From NCBI GenBank assembly GCA_016617855.1, contig JAECUM010006824.1, positions 1-64,000 on the forward strand: a DNA stretch of 64,000 nt, written 5' to 3'. The notes under the pieces are model-generated. The model saw nothing but the letters and a program-made list of their open reading frames with translations, made no database searches and was not told where the DNA came from. This DNA is from Megalonaias nervosa (lineage: Eukaryota > Mollusca > Bivalvia > Unionida > Unionidae). Made by a program: the position numbers and the translations under genes. Shown here one piece after another: positions 19,515 through 30,333 of the stretch; position 1 is the stretch's first letter; every line of letters begins with the position of its first letter.

Positions 19515-20651
19515 ATGTCAGCAACATTATTACTCGACTCATCGCAAACAACAGGTGATAGCGCAAATTTTTCGGTAAATTATATTCTACCAGTACATCT
19601 GGATCCTGAAAAACAGTATGAGATCGGTCTAATTTCATGCACGGCATGGCATTCTATGGCCAACGTAACTGGGGTGAATGATGATTTCACATTTTTGACT
19701 CCATCTGATCAGCAGTTTAAAGTATTAAAAATTCCACAAGGAACTTATAATATCATCGATCTAAATAAACCAATGAAAGAATTTGTAACAAAAAATAATG
19801 TTGCACATGATAAATTTGAGCTAACACCAAACTATAACACATTAAGAGCTAGAATGACGCTAAAAGATGGTATATTAATCGATTTTACACCATCAACGAG
19901 CTTTGCATCATTAATAGGATTTTCTCATGCACTTTATGGTGCTGCTCCTGGTCAAACCAGGACGTATGACGGTGAACTGCCAGTAAATATTACTGACGTA
20001 AACACAATACTAATAAATTGTTCTATTGCATCTGGATCTTACTCAGCCGGGGGTAGTGAAGGACAGACTATCTATAGTTTTTTGCCGAACGTTCCACCGG
20101 GGTCACTTATGCAAATTAATTCGCCGCAAGTTATTTATTATCCGCTAAATGTTGAAAATCAGATAACACAAATAAATATGCAATTGACAGATCAATCTGG
20201 ATGGCAATTGGATTTGAAAAATGAAGTTGTTATTTTTACCTACACCTACGCGCGCAATGAAATTATACAACCCCTTGATATAATGAAACAGAGAAAAAAA
20301 ATTTACAGAAGAAAAATAGTTGGAGGATTTTTTGGAAAAATATTTACTAAAATTATTGAAAATGTCCCGGGAATAGCGCATAAAGTTGCATCAGTTGCAC
20401 TTGACGCGTCGAAAGCTTTTGCAACTGGGGCTGCATCTACCGCTGGAACTGCGGTGGGACAAAAACTGGTAAAAGGCAACACCAGAGGTGTCGCGTCTAC
20501 ATCTGAGATAAAACAAATTATATCAGAAATCGCCCCAACAGCTGAAACAGGAAACCGGATGACAAAAACAGCAAAAAAACTTTTATCGCCGCAAAGAGAA
20601 CAAATTATACAAAAATTAATATCTAAGGCAACGGCGCCAAATTTTATGTAA
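19515..20651 (+). CDS. Penton-like minor capsid protein
   Basis: Intact, 378 residues, preceded by TCTTATATAA. Residues 1-245 form a beta-rich domain with LKIPQGTYNIIDLN (about 74-87), SFASLIGFSHAL and a closing strand MQLTDQSGWQLDL (about 221-233). This is the penton/minor capsid family that goes with Polinton major capsid proteins. After residue 258 a basic patch (KQRKKIYRRK) leads to an Ala-rich, membrane-active-looking tail (about 270-378). In element A a similar tail appears as a separate gene. This is one of the few unbroken genes of element B. Confidence 0.65.
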   Translation: MSATLLLDSSQTTGDSANFSVNYILPVHLDPEKQYEIGLISCTAWHSMANVTGVNDDFTFLTPSDQQFKVLKIPQGTYNIIDLNKPMKEFVTKNNVAHDKFELTPNYNTLRARMTLKDGILIDFTPSTSFASLIGFSHALYGAAPGQTRTYDGELPVNITDVNTILINCSIASGSYSAGGSEGQTIYSFLPNVPPGSLMQINSPQVIYYPLNVENQITQINMQLTDQSGWQLDLKNEVVIFTYTYARNEIIQPLDIMKQRKKIYRRKIVGGFFGKIFTKIIENVPGIAHKVASVALDASKAFATGAASTAGTAVGQKLVKGNTRGVASTSEIKQIISEIAPTAETGNRMTKTAKKLLSPQREQIIQKLISKATAPNFM

Positions 20652-20662
20652 CCAGAAATATA

Positions 20663-22201
20663 ATGTCTGTTAAAAATTATCTCGATTTAGCAGAAACTTA
20701 TGACGTCGACGACACAGTAACAGAATTTGAGCATGTTGAGTATCTCAACGAAAATTCGAATGAACCAAATAAGGCCGGTGTCAGAACATTTAATACCAGA
20801 GACGAAGATGTATTTCTGCTGCCTCACAAAGCAATGTTAGAAGTACGTGGCCAGATTATGACAGTAGCTAATCCACCTGCTAATATCGGAACAGACGCAG
20901 AAATAGCTCTTATAAATAATGGCTGGTGTTTATTCAAAAGTGCTTGATATCAACTAGCTAATCAAACTGTCTAAGATATTTCGAGTCACCTGCAAGTTGC
21001 AAGTACAATCTTAAATACTATTTCGTTTTCCGATGATTATTCCAGATCAACTGCAACTAACATGATGTGGTTTAAGGATACTGGAACTGGTGCAGCTGAA
21101 TCGACCGAACATTTCTCGAAAGGTGCTTTAGTACACGGAGCTGATGCCGCTGCAGATGTTGTAATTGTAAGAACTTTTCTTATTGTTAATGCTGCTGCGC
21201 TAGGTATAGCCGCACCAGCCGCAGGCGCTAACACAGACGCTATAAGAGTCTCACTTACTGCTGCTTGTAATAATCTTGGTATAACACCACCAGGAGCAGC
21301 TGCGGACGGTGTTGCAATGTTAGATTTAGTTAATGGGACAATTAGCGTAACAAATATACGTTACAATGAAGGTTTTGCTAGAAGAAAAGAACTTGCAGCA
21401 GGATCACGTCAAATTACAATGATGCTGCCATTAAGTACAATATTTGGATTTTGCAGGGACTATAATAAAGTATTTCGGGGAGTTAAACATACACTTATTT
21501 TAGATCGAGCAGAACAAAACGACTGCTTATTTAGGTCAGGCGGAGCCGATGTACAATTTATCATAAACAAACCTGCGCTGTGGATGCCACGAATAACACC
21601 GTCAGTCACTAAAATGACAGAATTAAATAGTATACTCGATAAACACACAAACAGAATTTATTTTCAGCAACATAAAATATATCAAACAGCAGTTCCAAAT
21701 ACCACCGACTACACATGGCGAGTCACAACAACGTCAGGTGAACAACTCCCTCGGCAATTGTTTGTTGTCTTCCAACAGCAAGTTCGACGTGGTAACCAAC
21801 AACAAAATAATGCAATATTTGACCACGCTGATGTTAGACGAATATACGCTAGACTAAATTCAAAACAATATCCAGAACGAGCGATAGAATGCAGTTTTGC
21901 AAATGACGCTAATAAAAATGTATCTCGGCCGTATATGTACCTGCTCGACGCAGTGCAGAAATATCAGGATGTCGGAGACGGATCTCAAATTTCTATGGAA
22001 GAATTTCGTACACTTTATCCAATATTTTATTTTGATGTTAGTAAACACAACGAGAGAGCTGTCGATTCTACAGCTGATATTGAAATTACTTGGACACTCG
22101 GTGCAGTTCCTGTGGCACAGTTGTATGTATATGCGTTAGCGATCAGCGACAGATTTGTTACAACTGACTCTGTTGGAGGTAAAATGTCAGTCCAAGTTTA
22201 A
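20663..22201 (+). pseudogene. Hexon-like major capsid protein with two nonsense codons
   Basis: One reading frame of 512 codons interrupted by TGA at 20,945-20,947 and TAA at 20,972-20,974; both flanks stay in the same frame. Alignment to the intact element A protein is clear: FSDDYSRS after the stops, LPLSTIFGFCRDYNKVFRGVK near 21,427-21,490, TLYPIFYFDVSKHN near the end. An Ala-rich insertion (about 21,140-21,310) is not present in A. The gene follows the penton gene by 11 bases. Point nonsense mutations in the main structural gene show that the element cannot form particles. Confidence 0.72.
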
Positions 22202-22218
22202 TCTACAACCTTTATATA

Positions 22219-22610
22219 ATGACAAAATATATTGTAAAAGAAATGTATTTAACTGATGGTCAAGTTAAAAAAAACTCCGACGGGGTTTACAAAAAGGTCG
22301 GCCAGTATCATTAAAAATAAAACATGGAGACAAAGGTACTTTAACAAAATTAATGTTAACCAAAAACCAGGTGAACAGGTACGATCGCAAAAAAAAACCT
22401 TTTGTGTTGAATCTGAGTGCCGCACAAATAACAGCGATGGCAAAACATGGCGGTTTCTTCAGGCCGGCATTATCTGTAGCGGTCAGAACGTTAATGCCTA
22501 AACTTTCGCCAGTACTTGGTACATTAGGAATAGCAGCAGCGTCTGGCGCAGTATCTAACGCAACGAAAAAGGCTGTCTCCGGAGACGGAATAAAGAAAAC
22601 TTTTGACTAA
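22219..22610 (+). pseudogene. pVI-like basic minor capsid protein, frameshifted
   Basis: ATG at 22,219 after CTTTATATA. The frame slips in an A7-A8 run near 22,263-22,270; downstream coding is open to 22,610. Motifs shared with the element A protein: LTDGQVKK, PFVLNLSAAQI and HGGFFRPALS, followed by an Ala/Gly-rich hydrophobic helix and a basic tail. Position between major capsid and protease genes is conserved. Confidence 0.55.
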
Positions 22611-22621
22611 AGATAAATATA

Positions 22622-22791
22622 ATGCCACGACGAAAAACGGTAAGAAAGACTAAAAAAAGACGCGATCGCGAAGAAGGAAAGGCGGATTTGTAGGACCGTT
22701 GCTGGCGGGAGTAGCGGGAAGTCTACTGCCAAATCTGCCGGGAATCGGCCGAGGAGTAACATTGCCAGGAACTCAACCGTGGCTGCGTTAA
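22622..22791 (+). pseudogene. Small pX/mu-like basic peptide gene, frameshifted
   Basis: ATG at 22,622 after ATAAATATA, followed by MPRRKTVRKTKKR. After one frameshift near 22,665 the other frame is open to 22,789 with RRRKGGFVGPLLAG and a Pro/Gly-rich end. The Arg/Lys-rich N-terminus with a GGF(V/L) hydrophobic block is the layout of adenovirus pX/mu-type DNA-condensing peptides. Too short for most ORF calls. Confidence 0.45.
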
Positions 22792-23200
22792 GTAACTTAG
22801 ATATACTAGGTAAGTTAGGATCGGTTCCCGGATTCCGTGGAGTTTATTCTAAAGATGAACTTGCGGCGATTCCGTCGCCGGGTTCGTGTGTGATAAATAT
22901 ACAAGATTTCAATGACGGATCTGGCACACATTGGGTAGCAGTCTACGGCAATAATTATTTTGACTCATTTGGACTTCCACCAAGTGACGCGATAAAAAAA
23001 TACATGTCCAAGTATAAATAATAAATTATTCGTCTAATCAAATTCAGCCTATTGGAACTTCTGCTTGTGGATATTATTGTATAATGTTCATTAAACAGAT
23101 GAATAAAAGTCCAGATTTTTTAAAGTTTATTTTGCAATTTGATAAACGACCATCTGCTAACAATGATGAGATTGCAATATTATATAATCAAGGAATATAA
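22779..23200 (+). pseudogene. Adenain-like protease, frameshifted before the catalytic Cys
   Basis: The N-terminal half (22,779-23,021) starts on GTG and includes GSGTHWVAVYGNNYFDSFG, which supplies His and Asp of the catalytic triad. It then meets TAATAA. The second half lies in another frame from about 23,030 to a TAA at 23,198 and supplies the Gln of NQIQPIG and the Cys of TSACGYYC. Gene order and motifs match the element A protease. The break removes the nucleophile from the translated product. Confidence 0.75.
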
Positions 23201-23201
23201 A

Positions 23202-23418
23202 ATGTCAACATACTGTCTCAAGTGCAAAACTAAAACAGAGAATAGCGATGAAACAACAAAAAAATAAAACATAATAATAATGGAAAAGTATTTGTGCAAT
23301 CTGTGGAAAAAGAAAAAGTAAGTTTTTAAAGAAATCCCCAACGCCGGCAATATCGTTGCCGGCAACAAAGTTGTCCGGAGCTGGTTGCCCAGGCAAGATT
23401 ATTTTAGTAGATGATTAA
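23202..23418 (+). pseudogene. Small zinc-ribbon protein (DUF5679-like), frameshifted
   Basis: ATG at 23,202 after GGAATATAAA. The first half carries TYCLKCKTKTEN. The second half, in another frame after A-rich runs near 23,250-23,280, carries CAICGKRKSKF and stays open to 23,416-23,418. Two CxxC knuckles about 30 residues apart make a zinc ribbon of the kind found in many DNA viruses. Function unknown. Confidence 0.5.
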
Positions 23419-23424
23419 TAAATA

Positions 23425-23865
23425 ATGCTATGCGAGTGCGATTGTGATAGAGATCTCTGTCTTGAGCAAAATAAAATTGTTACATACTGTCAACAATGCA
23501 ACAACAGAGAAATAATTGGAACAGGTATAGATATACATAAATTAATTGGCAAATTACCAAAACCAAAAGGCGGTTGGACATTGCCAGGCCATAAATACAC
23601 TGGACCTTATAATCCGCTGGACAGACAGTTGGACGAAAACGATAATCCGCTGCCAGGACAAGAGCCTTACAATCAAGTTGATGCAATAGCAATGCGCCAC
23701 GACATTTGTTATCGTGACCGTGAAGGGGACAAGGTCGGTTGCGATAAAGTAATGTTAGACGAACTTCGTGACATGAAACCTGTGAATATGCGAGAGCGAT
23801 TTGACCGAAGGCTGGTACAAGGTTTTGTTGGAGCAAAATATAAACTTGGTCTCGGTAGAGAATAA
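23425..23865 (+). CDS. Phospholipase A2-domain (parvovirus VP1-type) protein
   Basis: 146 residues, intact. The Ca-binding loop YTGPYNPL is at 58-65 and the catalytic helix VDAIAMRHDICYRD at 85-98, with His92-Asp93. This is the arrangement used by parvovirus VP1 to breach endosomal membranes. Upstream of the domain are cysteine pairs (CECDCDRDLC and YCQQC, residues 3-25), perhaps a small zinc or disulphide module. It sits between the zinc-ribbon and integrase genes. It would plausibly act during entry of a particle; that is inferred from the family. Confidence 0.72.
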   Translation: MLCECDCDRDLCLEQNKIVTYCQQCNNREIIGTGIDIHKLIGKLPKPKGGWTLPGHKYTGPYNPLDRQLDENDNPLPGQEPYNQVDAIAMRHDICYRDREGDKVGCDKVMLDELRDMKPVNMRERFDRRLVQGFVGAKYKLGLGRE

Positions 23866-23866
23866 T

Positions 23867-24772
23867 ATGATGATCTGGCGTCTCAGCTACACAAACCTAA
23901 AAAAAAAAGTTTACGCGACGTAAGGTTGTCGCAAATGCCGTTGACGATATCTGGGCAATAAATTTAGTTGATATGTCAGGCTTAGTAAATTTAACATTAG
24001 CGCTGACGGCGCTCGCGCGAAATATCTTTTTAATGTTGTAGATGTTTTTAACAAATATGCTTTTAGTGTACCAGTTCCATATAAGACAGGAACGTCAATA
24101 ACTGATGCGTTAAAACAGGTCATCGTTAGTACAGAAAGAAAACCAAACAGAATCTGGACCGATCATGGAGCAGAACTTTTTAATAAAATATTTGAGCAGT
24201 TTTTGGAACAAAATAACATAAAAAATATGTCACTGGAAATGAAGGTAAAAGTGTTGTTCTCGAGCGATTTAACCGCACACTAAACGAAAAAATACACAAA
24301 TATTTGACAGCTAAAAATACAAATGAATACATTGACAATCTACAAAAAATTGTTGATGAATATAATAACATGAAACACCGAACCACCAAAATGTCACCAA
24401 ACGACGCGATTAAAAATCCAATATTAGCAAATGAAAATATGTACCGCAGACATAAATTTAAAGTTGGTGATAAAGTTAGAATTTCTCTGACGAAAAAAAA
24501 CATTTGAGAAAGGATTTACTCCAAACTGGAGCGAAGAAGTATTTGTTGTTGATAAAGTACTTTTAACAATACCAGTGACATATGCGTTAAAAGATCTGGC
24601 TGGAGAACCTATCACTGGTAGTTTTTATGAACAAGAATTTCAAAAAACAGAACAAGATATATTCGTTATTGAAAAAGTTATTAGGAAGCGCGGCAACAAA
24701 AGTTTAGTCAAATGGCGCGGGTAGAGCGATAAGTTTAATAGTTGGGTGCCAACTCGGTCAATTTTGAAATAA
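23867..24772 (+). pseudogene. Retrovirus-like (rve) integrase with chromodomain-like tail, broken
   Basis: Fragments in several frames give the DDE triad. The first Asp lies in WAINLVDMSG (about 23,952-23,980), the second in IWTDHGAELF (about 24,152-24,182), and the Glu in VVLERFNRTL (about 24,252-24,282). SPNDAIKNP follows. An SH3-like piece (FKVGDKVRISL) and a chromodomain-like end (KVIRKRGNKSLVKWRG) are then interrupted by TAG at 24,722-24,724 before the final SDKFNSWVPTRSI. Frameshifts lie near 23,900, 24,015, 24,235 and 24,500. This is the enzyme that inserts Polintons. Nothing is seen in 24,773-25,023. Confidence 0.8.
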
Positions 24773-25023
24773 ATATTTGTTCGTATTTCATAAGTACAAA
24801 TTTAAATTTGACCGGTCTACATAAGGAAATTAAATGTAATTTTCTTGTATTATCGACTGGCATCAAATTGAATATTTTAACAAAAATAAAATCGTATTTT
24901 ATGCTCCTTTGCTGGCCAGTTATTTTTAGATTTAAAAACGGTTTTATAAGTTGCCAAAATATTTGTTGTTCGGCAACAGTAAAATTAAATTTGATTATTT
25001 TTTTAGCGATATGATATTTAACA

Positions 25024-25248
25024 TTATATCGTCCAGTTGTCGGTCAGATGTATTTCTTTTTTGTCAGCAACGGCAACTACTTCATCTTCATCGTCATTAT
25101 TAAATAAAATATCATCTTCGCTATAACCAGCAGATTTATCTAAATTTCCTGCTGTAAAATTGTTGTTAGTGATCTTATCACTTGCAGCTGTATTGTCGAC
25201 GACGCTGTCGTCGGCATATATTTCAGCAAGTCTCTGCATGAAGTTCAT
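25024..25248 (-). CDS. Small acidic protein, unrecognised
   Basis: 74 residues, rich in Asp, Asn and Ala, with DDILFNNDDEDE at about 45-56. Its ATG is preceded by an AT-rich block (ATTATAATATATG-like). Diverges from the next plus-strand ORF by 27 bases. No domain seen. It could be a small regulatory or chaperone-like protein, but that is only composition. Confidence 0.4.
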   Translation of the reverse strand: MNFMQRLAEIYADDSVVDNTAASDKITNNNFTAGNLDKSAGYSEDDILFNNDDEDEVVAVADKKEIHLTDNWTI

Positions 25249-25275
25249 ATATTATAATCTAACTTATAATAATAA

Positions 25276-25569
25276 ATGAACAATGAGATAAAATATCATC
25301 AAAAACCTAAGATATTAAATTACAATGAACTGGCCGAGGCAGTTCAAAAATGTCTGTCGGGCTGTAATACTTCTGTTGACGTTATTGTGATGCAGGGTGA
25401 CTCTAATAAAATACTTCTAACAGCAGCAGAAAAAAATAAACTTAGTAATAGTGCATTTATAACACTAAAATTTGATGAAGATGATATTTTGATATTTGCC
25501 CATAATTGTCTTACAAAGACCGAATTAAGAAACATATTTGAAAATAAATCTATCAAAGGTCGACATTGA
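25276..25569 (+). CDS. Small unrecognised protein
   Basis: 97 residues, open, with ATG after CTTATAATAATAA. Mixed alpha/beta composition with no motif I recognise. The far end overlaps the tail of the broken minus-strand HNH gene. The shared promoter region with the acidic ORF supports it being real. Confidence 0.4.
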   Translation: MNNEIKYHQKPKILNYNELAEAVQKCLSGCNTSVDVIVMQGDSNKILLTAAEKNKLSNSAFITLKFDEDDILIFAHNCLTKTELRNIFENKSIKGRH

Positions 25570-26300
25570 CGTTGCTGATTTGGTTTTGCCTTCAGTTAAA
25601 AATTGCACTACACGAGAATCAATTTTATGATATTTTCCAGCAGCTGTTATTGACTTAAATTTCATTTGTTTCCCCAGTTTCTAAATTTGTTGAGGTAATT
25701 GCTTTTGCGTCGTGTTTTTTTCTCTTTGTGTTACTATATCTAAATTTTGTAGACGATTGTCTGTCTTAATTTTGTTAATGTGATCAATAACTAAATCATT
25801 TTGAATAGTTCCGTTAAAAGTTTCATAAATAAACCTATGTGACATATAATTAACTTGATCAGTTTTAGTACCACGTACCAACATACGTAAATAACCAAAC
25901 TTATTCAACCTTCCAACAACTTTTTTTGTTTTTCTATTTCGTATAATACCTCGATCGTTAGCTTCATACAAATCAAACACAGGATGAGACTGAAACTCAT
26001 CTTGCAATGCTAAATTTTAAATATTGTCATCAGTAACTGCGCCGTTAACATGATGCACTCGCTGTCCGTCTGGTATATCATCACAAAATAACGTGTAAAT
26101 AAAATCTTTTCTAAACATTTCAATTCTATCTGTGTCTTTTTTCTTTGCACTAATCTTATAACCGGCTGGAGTTGCTTACCAAAAGGTCGTCTATATCCGA
26201 CGTGAATAACCGAACCAAGTGCATTTCCTGCATACAAATTATACTTAGGGTGTATGTGATATTCTTCCTGTTCTCTGCTGTTATATTTTCTAACATTATT
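25525..26300 (-). pseudogene. Broken HNH endonuclease with two HNH-like blocks
   Basis: The clearest part (25,681-26,007) has YEANDRGIIRN, then DLVIDHINKIKTDNRLQNL, the same NUMOD4-HNH order as the element A gene. Upstream, in shifted frames (26,010-26,240), a second block reads PDGQRVHHVNGAVTDDN, followed by an in-frame TAA. Downstream (about 25,560-25,650) a NUMOD1-like piece (FKSITAAGKYHKIDSRV) follows another break. The gene therefore carried tandem HNH-type modules, unless two genes fused. Opposite in strand to most element B genes. Confidence 0.6.
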
Positions 26301-26370
26301 CTATAAAGATTTTATATTTCTAATTGAAAAATAAACAGAAAAACAATTTAATATAAAAATATTATATATA

Positions 26371-29300
26371 ATGTTAAAATTGCGAGATATTGCCAAGAAG
26401 AGCCTATCCGAAAATGTTGAAAAAATTGCTAGTGCATTTTCTGACTATGATAAAAGTTATAAATTTGATAATCAAATGTTTTAGCAAATTTTAACTCCAC
26501 AAATTTATTTCATCTTTTACAACCTGTTGTGATGCAAGAACTTGCAGTTCACAAAGTATCAAGCTAATAGTGCAATATCATGTAATTTTATCAAAGTTAC
26601 GTGCAATCGAAAAGGATGTACTTGATATAATTGTTTAAAATACAAATTTCGACAGTGAAATTGCCGAGCCATATTTAAGAGCTAAATCACGAAAAATATT
26701 AACTGGAACAAATATTGCCACGGTTGCCAATGAAATACACCAAGAAATTAATAAAAAATTGGAGGAATTTACCACATCAGGATCAGGTTGGAAATTTGAA
26801 ATGATAAAAGAAGCTTTATTTCACACAGCAAGATATAACGTACTTCGCGGTAGTTCTTACGTTGATCTTCCTCAAAAAATTAACAACAAAAAATGTTGTA
26901 TGAATATCAAAAACAGCGACAATGAGTGTTTTCGTTGGGCAATTTTGTCTGCAAGACATCCTCAAAATTTTAACTCCAACCAAGTTGAAAAATATTTGCC
27001 GTACAGAAATGAATTGAATTTTGACGGAATAACTTTTCCAGTGGTAGAAAATCAGATACCAAAGTTTGAAAAACAAAACAATATTTCAGTAAATGTTTTC
27101 GGACTAGATGAGCGAGAAAATGTTTACCCGAGATATATTTCAGAAAATGCTACGCAGTTGACAATAAATTTGTTATTTTATAAAGGACATTATTGCTGGA
27201 TAAAAACTTTAACGGGTTAGTTGGCAGACAGTGTAATAAGTATCATGGAAAAAAATATTTCTGCTACAGATGTTCACAAGGGTTTTCTAAACCTGAAACT
27301 TTACAAGAGCATGTTAAATAGTGTGTTAACGTTCAAAGAATAACAATGCCAACAGAGAAAGAAAAAGTATTAAAATTTAAAAATTATAATCATAAGCTAA
27401 GTATCCCGTTTGTTACTTATGCAGATTTTGAGTGTCTATTTGTTCCTGTGGCAGGTGCAGAAAATGATCCAAATAAATCAAGTACTAGAAAATTACAACA
27501 TGTTCCTTGCGGGGTTTCGTACAAAGTAGTTTGTTGTGCTAATGATAATTTTTCAAAGTCCAGTAAAGTTATATCGTGGCGAATCTGAAAGTCCGGCTGT
27601 GTGGTTATTAAAAAATTTAATAGATGATGTTAATAAAATTTTCAAAAGATTATCTAAAACAGCTCCAATGAAAATAACATCCAAAGAACAACTTGATTTT
27701 GATAATGCAGTTAATTGTCATATCTGCGAAAAGTTGTTAGGTGATGATAAAGTGCGAGATCACTGTCATCTAACTGGCAAGTATCGAGGAGCAGCTCATA
27801 ACAATTGCAATCTAAAATTTCATGAAATTTATTCCTGTAGTTTTACATAATTTTCGTGGTTATAATAGTCATATCATTGTAGAAGTTTTTGGCGATGAGG
27901 AAATTAAATCTAAGCTAAAACTCGACAATGTAGTAAAATGTATACCAAATAATTTTGAAAAATATATGTCAGTTACGCTTGGCAAATTACGTTTCATTGA
28001 CAGTCTGCAATTTATAGCAGTTCCGCTAGATGAGCTTGTGAAAAGTTGTAACAATTTCAATAATCTAAAATGTTGTTTTGGTGAAAACTACGTCGATCTG
28101 ACAAAAAAAGGTATCTTTCCTTATGAATACCTAGACGACTGGAGCAGATTTGATGAAACTTCTCTGCCTGGCAAAGACAAGTTTTATTCACAGCTAAAAG
28201 GTGAAGGTATATCAGACGACGAGTACAAATATGCACAAGATATTTGGAGTAAATTCGTAAATGGTGATTATCATGATTTATATTTGAAAACAGATGTGTT
28301 ATTGTTAGCTGATGTTTTCGAGAGTTTTCGTCGAGTTAGTCATGAAAATTATGGATTAGACCCCTGTTGGTATTATTCTGCACCAGGACTATCTTGGGAT
28401 GCTCTGCTAAAAACAAGTAAGATAGAATTGGATCTCTTGACAGATGTTGATATGTTTAATTTTATTGAAAAAGGTATCAGAGGCGGAATTAGCGTTATAT
28501 CAAAAAAATATGCAGTAGATAATAATAAATATCTGGTAAATTACAATAAAAATTTACCGTCAAATTATACTATTTATCTGATCGCTAATAATTTGTATGG
28601 TTGGGCAATGTCAGAGCCGATGCCGTGCAGTGGATTTCATTAGATAACTCCAGATCAAAATCTTAGCGAAACAGAAAAAAAAATCGTCCCAGAAAAATCA
28701 ATAATGATTTTTCCGATGTCAGTTATTTTGTTGAAGTAGATCTAGATTATCCTGAGTCACTGAACAACCTACATAACGATTATCCGTTTTGTGCAGAGTC
28801 GATAGTAATAGACTATAGTTTATTATCACCTGAACAACAGGCAGCGACAACAGCAAAAAATTGGATTGTTAACAAGCTAGTTCCAAATTTACTCAGTAAA
28901 CGGAATTACGTTTTGCGCTATAGAAACCTAAAACAAGCAGTCGACCACGGCTTAGTCTTAAGGAAAGTTCATCGCGTGTTAAAATTCAAACAATCTCATT
29001 GGATGGCAGATTATATTGATTTAAATACCAAACGTCGCGCAACTTCTAGGACTGAATTTGAGAAGAACTTCTTTAAACTTATGAACAATTCCGTATTTGG
29101 CAAGACAATGGAGAATATTCGAAAACGCGAAATATGAGATTGTAAACGACATAAATCGCAGGAATAAATTAGTTAACGATGACGGTTTTGTCAGTATGAA
29201 AATATTTAATGAAAATCTTGTTGCAATACAGCGACGAAAAATAAATTTAAAGTTAAATAAACCAATTTATGTTGGTGCGTCGGTGTTGGACATATCAAAG

Positions 29301-29843
29301 TGGTTGATGTACGATTTTCACTACGGATTTGTTAAGAGAGTCTGGCCAGATTCAAACTTATTGTTTACCGATACAGATTCGCTAGTTTATGATATAAAAT
29401 GTGAGGATGTCTATCAGGATATTTATGACCACCGTGACCTATTTGATTTATCGGATTATCCAACAAGTAGTGGATTTCATGATCTAACTAACAAGAAAGT
29501 TATTGGTAAATTTAAGGACGAATTTATGTTTGTGCCAGTTAAGGAATTTGTTGGACTAAGAAGTAAAATGTACGCAGTAATTTTAGATGACGATAAACTG
29601 ACAAAAAAAACAAAAGGTATTCCTCGTGGGTATGTAAAAAAATGTATGAAATTTGATGATTTTAAAGCAGCACTAAACAATAACATCAGCTTTATTAAAA
29701 CAAATGTTATTAGATCAAATCATCACAAACTTGAAACAGATACAATTATTAAATGTGGACTAAGTAATTTTGATGACAAACGCTATTGCGAGGACGGAGT
29801 TAATACATTAGCTATTGGACACTATGCCAGTAATTTTGTGTAA
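26371..29843 (+). pseudogene. Polinton-type protein-primed family-B DNA polymerase, multiply broken
   Basis: ATG at 26,371 after TTATATATA; TAG at 26,482-26,484 and later frameshifts near 26,540-26,640, 27,240, 27,580, 27,830, 28,640, 28,730 and 29,125. The N-terminal block GSGWKFEMIKEA...LRGSSYVDLP is typical of Polinton polymerases. A treble-clef insert (CHICEKLLGDD then RDHCHLTGKYRGAAHNNC) is near 27,718-27,810. GGISVI is at about 28,483. Motif A is YLIANNLYGWAM near 28,575, where the catalytic Asp is replaced by Ile. KLMNNSVFGKTMENI (motif B) is near 29,076 and LLFTDTDSLVYD (motif C) near 29,362. About 1,150 codons in all. Confidence 0.85.
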
Positions 29844-29855
29844 ACTTTAGAAATA

Positions 29856-30303
29856 ATGTTTGAAAATTTAACATTAGCTGATGGAGTTAATAGTAAGGTT
29901 AAGCTGTTGATGATTAACGGCCAACCACTACGGTTTGAATTTAATGATGAAATTTCAGGTATTTGTTTTAGTAAATTTGATAGAATAAAACTCTCGCTTA
30001 TTAAATCAGATGACAGCAAATATTTTGATTATCTTGAAAAGTTGAGAGACAATCTCGGACAAAAATATAGCAATCATCACAATCCAATCAGCCAGGAAAA
30101 GTATACCAAAATAAATATTGACCTAAACCGCGGTTTTTGCAAAAGGTTATAAGTATTATGTCAACAGGGTAACAATGAGAGAGTTATTTGAATGTCATCG
30201 AAAAGTGAGTGGGAAAGTTAAAATTCATTTGTATAAACATGATGACAAATTATTTCTGGTAGCTACTGTAGAAATATTAATTATTGGCGAAGAAGTTCTT
30301 TAA
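29856..30303 (+). pseudogene. Last gene of element B, unrecognised, frameshifted
   Basis: An open segment of 98 residues (29,856-30,152) starting MFENLTLADGVN, with a beta-rich N-terminus. Two slips follow near 30,145-30,175, and the final segment (30,175-30,303) has SGKVKIHLYKHDDKLF and ends at TAA, just before the terminal repeat. It lies immediately after PolB. Function unknown. Confidence 0.45.
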
Positions 30304-30333
30304 ACCTCTGAAAATCTGAACGAAATAATAAAT

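Noticed and set aside
23480..23836. 118-residue minus-strand ORF
   Set aside because: Shadow of the PLA2 gene on the other strand.
24742..25014. 90-residue plus-strand ORF
   Set aside because: Overlaps the integrase end, is hydrophobic by AT-richness, and lacks the promoter pattern.
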